A stretch of DNA of 64,000 bases from Notospermus geniculatus. Taxonomy: Eukaryota > Nemertea > Pilidiophora > Heteronemertea > Lineidae. A program made the translations under genes and the position numbers. Positions 59,260-64,000 of the stretch are shown piece after piece. The stretch lies in contig NMRB01000877.1 in assembly GCA_002633025.1 (NCBI GenBank), positions 117,084 through 181,083 of the forward strand. The letters run 5' to 3'. Numbering within the stretch: the first letter of the stretch is position 1; each line of letters begins with the position of its first letter. The notes beneath the pieces are model-generated. The model searched no databases. It worked only from the letters and a program-made list of their open reading frames with translations, and was not told where the DNA came from.

Positions 59260-59960
59260 AAACAGGCCCCAGGGCATCACTCAGGTGTGTGTTATTACCG
59301 GGGTATGTGTTCCCTGGACCTTCAGTGAAACACACCCACCACCCCTGCAATGCATGCCTCAAACCCTCAAGCCCCTGTGTGTCATACTATCCAATAGCAA
59401 TCTTACTCAGTGACACTTCAACAGTTCAAGTAGAAATATCAGACTAGAGGGCATACAGCACTGGGTCAGAAAGTTTGGCACTGGCATTCCACCAGTCATG
59501 CCAATGTGTGTCACATACTGCCATTGGCCTAATCACAGTTAATGAATCTACACTTGAGTACCTTACCCGGTATTATCATTTATCTCTTATGGATCTATGT
59601 TAATCATGGTAAGTACTATTGTTGGTGTCAAACCATTGATATGGTGATATGGGCTGACTCCATTCCTCACTTTTGCCCATCAGGAGCAGGTCAGACTATC
59701 ATTTAGTGTACCGGTATTCTGATCCTGAATTTGCATGGAAGTTCACTGGTGTATTATTTCAATACCAGGTTTGCCAAACAGAAGACTGACCATGTGAAAG
59801 GAAAACGATTTGGATACAATATACATGACTCGCGATGAAAGTTGAACCAGAAAAAGGTAAGATTAATTAAGTAGACAGGCTGAACGAAAAGACGTTGTAC
59901 TTCAGTTGTTAGTGACATGATATCCTTTGGGAACTTGTCGATGAGGATATCCTTTTGAAG

Positions 59961-60202
59961 AGACTTGATAGCCTTGTGGTTATCACGTCCGCGTAGCAAG
60001 CAGCAGGTCCTGGGTTCGAATCCCGGGCCATGTGGGATGTCATCCCTGGCTCTTCACATCCATCGCATGGGAGATTAAGCCACAGTGCTTTGTGCCTTTG
60101 CAAGGGCAAGTAAAAGACCCCATCCAAGTGAGCAACATGAGTAGCTTGAGATGGCCTCCAATAATGCTATGGCTTCAGCCCTGACAGAAAAATCTGACAC
60201 AA
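59961..60202 (+). mobile_element. tRNA-headed SINE
   Basis: Head ACTTGATAGCCTTGTGGTTA, B-box GGGTTCGAATCCCGGG, standard body with a small internal deletion, tail ATCTGACACAATATCC. Confidence 0.9.
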
Positions 60203-60514
60203 TATCCTTTGGGAACATATCAACAAGTCTCAGCTCTACGTGTCAGAACAAGGCCCTTCCCGTCATGACTGTGTTTCTCTTAAACGTCAGTTCAAGATTT
60301 TTTTGATGAACTTTCACCTTCTGTGAGGGTCATGTCCTCAATTTCAAACAAAAAATGAAGATATGATGTACTTCAGTGAAAGATAGCGATTCTGATGAAC
60401 TATTGTCCTACTGACCTCATCATAAACCATATTAGAGATATTTTGTGTTGAAGGAAATTACTCTGCATTTAATCCCTAAATCCATGACATTTCCACCTTG
60501 GCAAATGCTTATCA

Positions 60515-60741
60515 AGGCAGCAGCACTGTGATATTGGAAACGATCTGATCGCATGCAAGCAAAATCGGCTGTTATACCAGGTGTACACTGGAGAGTGATG
60601 CATGGAATCCTCTCGCCAGCGATGTTCGCCCGATGTCAAACAATATGAAAGCCGATATCTCCTAGTCTGCGGTGGCTGGTGAGAAGGTCAGTGACAGTCG
60701 CGAGTGGATCACTTGCGATATCGCCCTGTGTGCTGCTGACT
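60515..60741. repeat. GATATCGC MITE abutting a transporter exon
   Basis: Ends GGCAGCAGCACTGTGATATTG and GCGATATCGCCCTGTGTGC. The right end is about 24 bases from the acceptor AG of the DGGWGW exon. Confidence 0.8.
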
Positions 60742-60765
60742 TTAGTCTCCAATTGTGTCTTCCAG

Positions 60766-61029
60766 ATGTGGAGAAGGCAGCAGCCAAGTCTCGAGCCACA
60801 GAGGAGGTGAATGTCCCCCCTGATGGAGAAACAGAAGAGGAGATTGTCCCCCTGGATGGAGGCTGGGGTTGGTTCTGTGTGGTGGGTTGTGCCCTCATGC
60901 ATACCTTCCTCATCGGAACAGAGCGATCGTTCGGCTTCATCTATCTGGAATTAATCGACATGTTTCACCAGAGTGCAGCTTTGACAGCGTGGGTTGGGAG
61001 TCTGACCACTGCCCTCAGATTGGGCCTAG
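60766..61029 (+). CDS. Monocarboxylate transporter exon with DGGWGW
   Basis: Acceptor TGTCTTCCAG, phase 1 in and out, donor GTAAGA. Encodes an acidic leader, then IVPLDGGWGWFCVVGCALMH and helices 1-2. An ATG at the very start of the exon is out of frame and is not the initiator. Confidence 0.92.
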
Positions 61030-62970
61030 GTAAGAATGTGGAGTCGTTTGACAATAGCATATGGTTCCTGCAGCTTTTCGGTCGGCAAATTCAAGGCCTT
61101 TTCAAGACCAAACAAGGCCAAAATCAAGGTCAACGTTTTGTGAATGAATGCAAGAAACAAACTTCCACGCAAGAAGGATACATGTATTTCTGATGTACCC
61201 GACACGGTTTTCATTACCAATGAAGAAAGCATCTATTGACTCCAGGCACTGACTCATTTCTATTCCAGGCCCCCTGGCTAGTCTGCTTGCCAGCCGTTTC
61301 ACATGTCGTGTCGTGACTATGGTAGGAGGATTCATCTTCTTTGCTGGTGTTGTTCTTAGTGCCTTTCCACCAAATCTTTTCTACCTGTTCTTCTCATGGG
61401 GAGTCCTGATTGGTAAGTATAAGAATTCAATGGGACGCTAGGCAAGCGGCAGGTCCCGGGTTCATATCCAGCCTTGACCATGTGGGATATCATCCCTGGC
61501 TCTTCACGTCTGTCACATGTGACAGTAAGCCGTGGTGCCTTATACTTTGATGATTATCTGGGGCGCCTTGGTAGCCTAGTGGTTATCACGCCGCTTAGCT
61601 CACGCCGCTTAGCAAGCGGCAGGTCCAGGGTTCGAATCCCGGGCCATATGGATATCATCCCTGGCTCTTCACGACTGTTGCACAGGACAGTAAACCATGG
61701 TGCTTTGTACCTTGTGCCTTTGCAAAGGCAAGTAAAAGATCCCATTGAAGTGAGGAACATGAGTAGCTTGAGATGGCCTCTTCCGTCCTTACCAGGCCAA
61801 TAATGGTATGGCTTCGGCCCTGATGGAAAAATCGAATACAAAAACAAGTACTCCAGTAATCTTCACTATTATTTCCAGGTGTGGGTGGTGCGATGGTCTA
61901 CACACCAAGTTTCATCATTGTTGGAAAATACTTTGACAAACGACGTGCAATCGCGAATGGTATTTCCACGGCTGGTGGTGGGGTCGGACAATTTGCTTTT
62001 CCCCCATTGTACACAGCTCTTTTGGGCCATTATGGTTTCATGGGAAGTTTGCTGGTGATTGGTGCTATAACTTTTAATCTGATCAACTGTGGTGCCCTTT
62101 ATCGTCCACTTAAACCAAGAAGAGTCTCCAGAAATAGAGGAGGGAAGGTTGAGCCGGGAATGTCAACCAGGACTGATCAACATTACGAAAGTATCGAGAT
62201 GAAAGAACGACAAATGGACAAAAACGACAGTCAGAATGGAGACTCGATTGGAAGTATAAGAAATGAAGGAAATATAGCGGGGGCCTATGATGGGGACTCG
62301 ATTGGAAGTATAAGAAATGGAGGAAATATAGCGGGGGCCTATGAATATGATGGGGTGGATATTGAAGTGATTGGGAATGCAGCCAAACAAGGGGAAACTG
62401 GGGATGATAGGCAAATGACTGCTGGTCCTAGCAGAGATTTTGGTCATATTTCTGGCACAGGAGCAAAGAAGGAGAAAACAGGGCAAAAATTTCACTTTGA
62501 CTGCAGCCTCTTCTGCGATCCAGTTTTTGTGTTGTTTGCATGTTTTATTGGTTTTGGGACTCAAGCATACGTTCCAACAAGCACGTTTGTCCCAGCCTTG
62601 GCGGTGTATGATCGCGGCTTCACAAAACAGGATGCGACAATATTTATGTCCGTGATAGGGGCAGCAGATATGTGTGGGCGACTGGGGTCAGGAATCATCT
62701 TTGACATCAAGCCAGTTCAGCGTGTACGCAGATACGTTTACGGATTGGCTCCTGCTTTTTTATGTCTATTTTTGGCATGTTTTCCATTCGCTACACTGTT
62801 TTGGCATTTCGTGGTGATATGTGTCTGCTACGGTTTGAGCGTCGGCATGTTCCTGTCGCAGATCGCCAGCCTGCTTGCTGATTGGTTGGGAAAAGAGAGA
62901 CTACCGAGTGCAATAGGATTGGCTACCTTCTTCCGTGGAGCTGGGGTGTTGGTTGGACCCGTGTTCGGTG
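60766..62970 (+). CDS. SLC16-type monocarboxylate transporter (MFS), internal exons
   Basis: Exons 60766-61029, 61269-61412 and 61879-62970 join in phase for about 499 codons, open at both ends. The signature of the monocarboxylate transporter family is clear: DGGWGW at the start of helix 1, and YFDKRRAIANGISTAGGGVG in helices 4-5. Helices 7-11 follow, including DRGFTKQDATIFMSVIGAAD and ADWLGKERLPSAIGLATFF. The central cytoplasmic loop (about residues 210-325 of the joined frame) is long, charged and contains an in-frame 18-codon tandem duplication. The family moves lactate, pyruvate or related acids with protons, or other small substrates in divergent members; the subtype is not resolved (MCT12/14-like is a guess). 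The 5' exon with the start codon was not located; the phase at 60766 requires one. The last exon or exons lie beyond 64,000. SINEs fill intron 2. Confidence 0.93.
61269..61412 (+). CDS. Monocarboxylate transporter exon, helices 2-3
   Basis: Phase 1 in and out, donor GTAAGT. Encodes PLASLLASRFTCRVVTMVGG followed by hydrophobic FIFFAGVVLSAFPPN and FFSWGVLIG. Confidence 0.93.
61438..61550 (+). mobile_element. tRNA-headed SINE fragment
   Basis: From AAGCGGCAGGTCCCGGGTTC to GCCGTGGTGCCTTATACTT. The A-box end is missing and the body is cut off before the next copy. Confidence 0.85.
61560..61842 (+). mobile_element. tRNA-headed SINE, full length, head with internal duplication
   Basis: Head GCGCCTTGGTAGCCTAGTGG, B-box GGGTTCGAATCCCGGG, full body and A-rich tail. 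ACGCCGCTTAGC is duplicated in the anticodon region. It ends 36 bases before the transporter exon at 61879. Confidence 0.9.
61879..62970 (+). CDS. Monocarboxylate transporter exon, helices 4-11
   Basis: A 1,092-base exon with phase 1 in and out and donor GTAAGT. Encodes VGGAMVYTPSFIIVGKYF through GAGVLVGPVFG, with the large cytoplasmic loop in the middle. Confidence 0.94.
62237..62344 (+). repeat. 54-bp in-frame tandem duplication in the transporter loop
   Basis: Two adjacent copies of an 18-codon unit (NGDSIGSIRNEGNIAGAY then DGDSIGSIRNGGNIAGAY). They differ at only a few bases, so the duplication is recent and keeps the frame. Confidence 0.95.
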
Positions 62971-63152
62971 GTAAGTACCTACTGAATGGATGAGAAGGTG
63001 CAGATTTTTCCCAAGTCTCTTGTTTGCATGATGACAGAAGGAGACTCCTGAAGATGCCAGTATCTGTCTCTCCACATGGACTTTGGCCAGTGTTATGATT
63101 GCCATTTGTCCCAAGTCTCGATCAGTAAGTTTTCACACAGCTTGTCTTTAAA

Positions 63153-63371
63153 GCCAGCAGTACACCAGGCGATATCGCAAGTGATCATCGCCACCAATCT
63201 CACCAGCCAGCAAACTAGGTGATATCGCTACTGGTATTGTTTGATATTGGTTGATAATCGCTGGCGAGAAGATTCCACGAATTGCTGCTAGCACATACCT
63301 GGCGTCAACAACCGATTTTGCTCGTTGGCGATTAGATCACTTGTGATATCGCCTGGTGTGCTGCTGGCTGC
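63153..63371. repeat. GATATCGC MITE, best preserved copy
   Basis: Ends GCCAGCAGTACACCAGGCGA..CAAGTGATC and GATCACTTGTGATATCGCC..TGTGCTGCTGGC are exact inverted copies over about 30 bp with two or three mismatches; length about 220 bp. Confidence 0.88.
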
Positions 63372-63372
63372 C

Positions 63373-64000
63373 AATTTTGATTAAATTCCGGTTGCACTGG
63401 CCTCCAATCCAATAACCTGTCTCGGGTCTAAATTAATGTCATTATATTAGCTTCAGTAATGATGGCAACTTGACAAGCAGTAAGGAATATTAGACGAATA
63501 TTTATGGCAGGAAAAAATAAACATGTGCAATTCTGGGTCTGTGGCCATTATGAGGTGTTTGTGTATGAGAATGAAGGGTGTCAGATGAGAAAGTCAGTTG
63601 AAAAGTGTGGAACATAATTCATAAAACTGTGAAATTTGTGGGCGGAGGGTGGGGAAACCAACATACATCAGACCTGGTCATGATTTCACGATTTCAAATA
63701 TTCATTCAAAAAGTGTAGACCTGATATGTTGAGCGACGGCATTGATATTGTTTATGTTTGGTTGTCATGGTAACGGTGTCTGTGATCTGTAACAATAAAC
63801 AATTCAGGCTGTTCAATCACAGGCGTCTGAGGGCTTTCAGTACCGGTACTGAATCCACCAGCACAGGCAAGGGAAATAGCAGCAGTCCGCTACGCTTATT
63901 GCCAAAACATGGCAGCAAAGTTCTAGAGGATCAATACAATATAAAACTTTCCTGATTGGTGCTCAATCAGCCGTAAAACAGGACCAACAGAAAAAGGCCT
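63373..64000 (+). repeat. Dispersed repeat, second copy, cut by window end
   Basis: Same sequence as 53070-53735. A GGGCGGAGGGTGGGGAAACC segment near 63641 is extra compared with the first copy. Confidence 0.88.

Larger units (their letters stand above)
58052..60514. other. Intergenic, between TMEM141 5' end and transporter
   Basis: Should contain the TMEM141 promoter and the transporter 5' exon; neither was identified. Holds a 57-bp tandem duplication, remnants of the 37.57-kb fold-back family (59.1-59.4 kb) and a SINE. Confidence 0.5.

Noticed and set aside
60672-60765. ATG-started extension of the transporter upstream of 60766
   Set aside because: This segment is MITE sequence plus the polypyrimidine tract and acceptor; the exon begins at 60766.

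Overview
This is a 64-kb piece of an animal (metazoan) nuclear genome, probably an invertebrate. The genes are split into short coding exons with GT-AG introns in consistent phases. The identifiable proteins are animal families (SCAI, INPP5E, TMEM141, SLC16), and the intervening DNA is packed with tRNA-derived SINEs and MITE-like fold-back elements. I cannot name the species. Frequent TACCGGTA, ACATGTACATGT and AGGCCTA words suggest a marine invertebrate, but that is only an impression. Poly-G/poly-C runs next to N's mark assembly gap edges.

Layout. 1-23,946 (minus): SCAI, start codon at 23,946, ten coding exons in the window, 3' part beyond the left edge. 23,947-26,782: intergenic, with SINE and MITE copies. 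26,783-35,865 (minus): a complete INPP5E gene, 9 coding exons, 797 codons, ending in a CaaX box, with a likely promoter and non-coding first exon near 37.1 kb. 38,703-47,437 (plus): a divergent five-exon gene for a 684-residue protein I do not recognise. 47.4-54.1 kb: repeat-rich intergenic DNA. 54,173-54,979 (plus): a second unrecognised gene, 268 codons, Ser/Lys/Arg-rich. 56.6-57.6 kb (minus): TMEM141, its 5' part apparently lost in or beyond a 348-base N gap. 60,766-62,970 (plus): an SLC16-type monocarboxylate transporter, 5' exon not located and 3' end beyond the window. 63.1-64.0 kb: repeats.

How the genes relate. SCAI is a transcriptional cofactor of the MRTF/SRF pathway. INPP5E is the prenylated ciliary inositol-polyphosphate 5-phosphatase. 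TMEM141 is a small two-helix membrane protein. MCTs carry monocarboxylates across membranes. These do not form one pathway. The notable point is linkage: in human, INPP5E and TMEM141 both lie in 9q34.3 and SCAI in 9q33.3, so this looks like a remnant of ancient chromosomal synteny. Two unrecognised genes sit between INPP5E and TMEM141.

Mobile DNA. I see at least ten repeat families. They include a tRNA-headed SINE; a CAGGGTTTCC MITE with perfect 5-bp target duplications in four of five copies; a TTAA-flanked fold-back; a TA-flanked Tc1/mariner-type MITE; an element with 53-bp perfect terminal inverted repeats nested in another repeat; and two near-identical 1.2-1.4-kb elements with an internal ~146-bp tandem array. 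No CRISPR, bacterial operon, rRNA or functional tRNA gene is present, and I found no previously undescribed multi-gene system.
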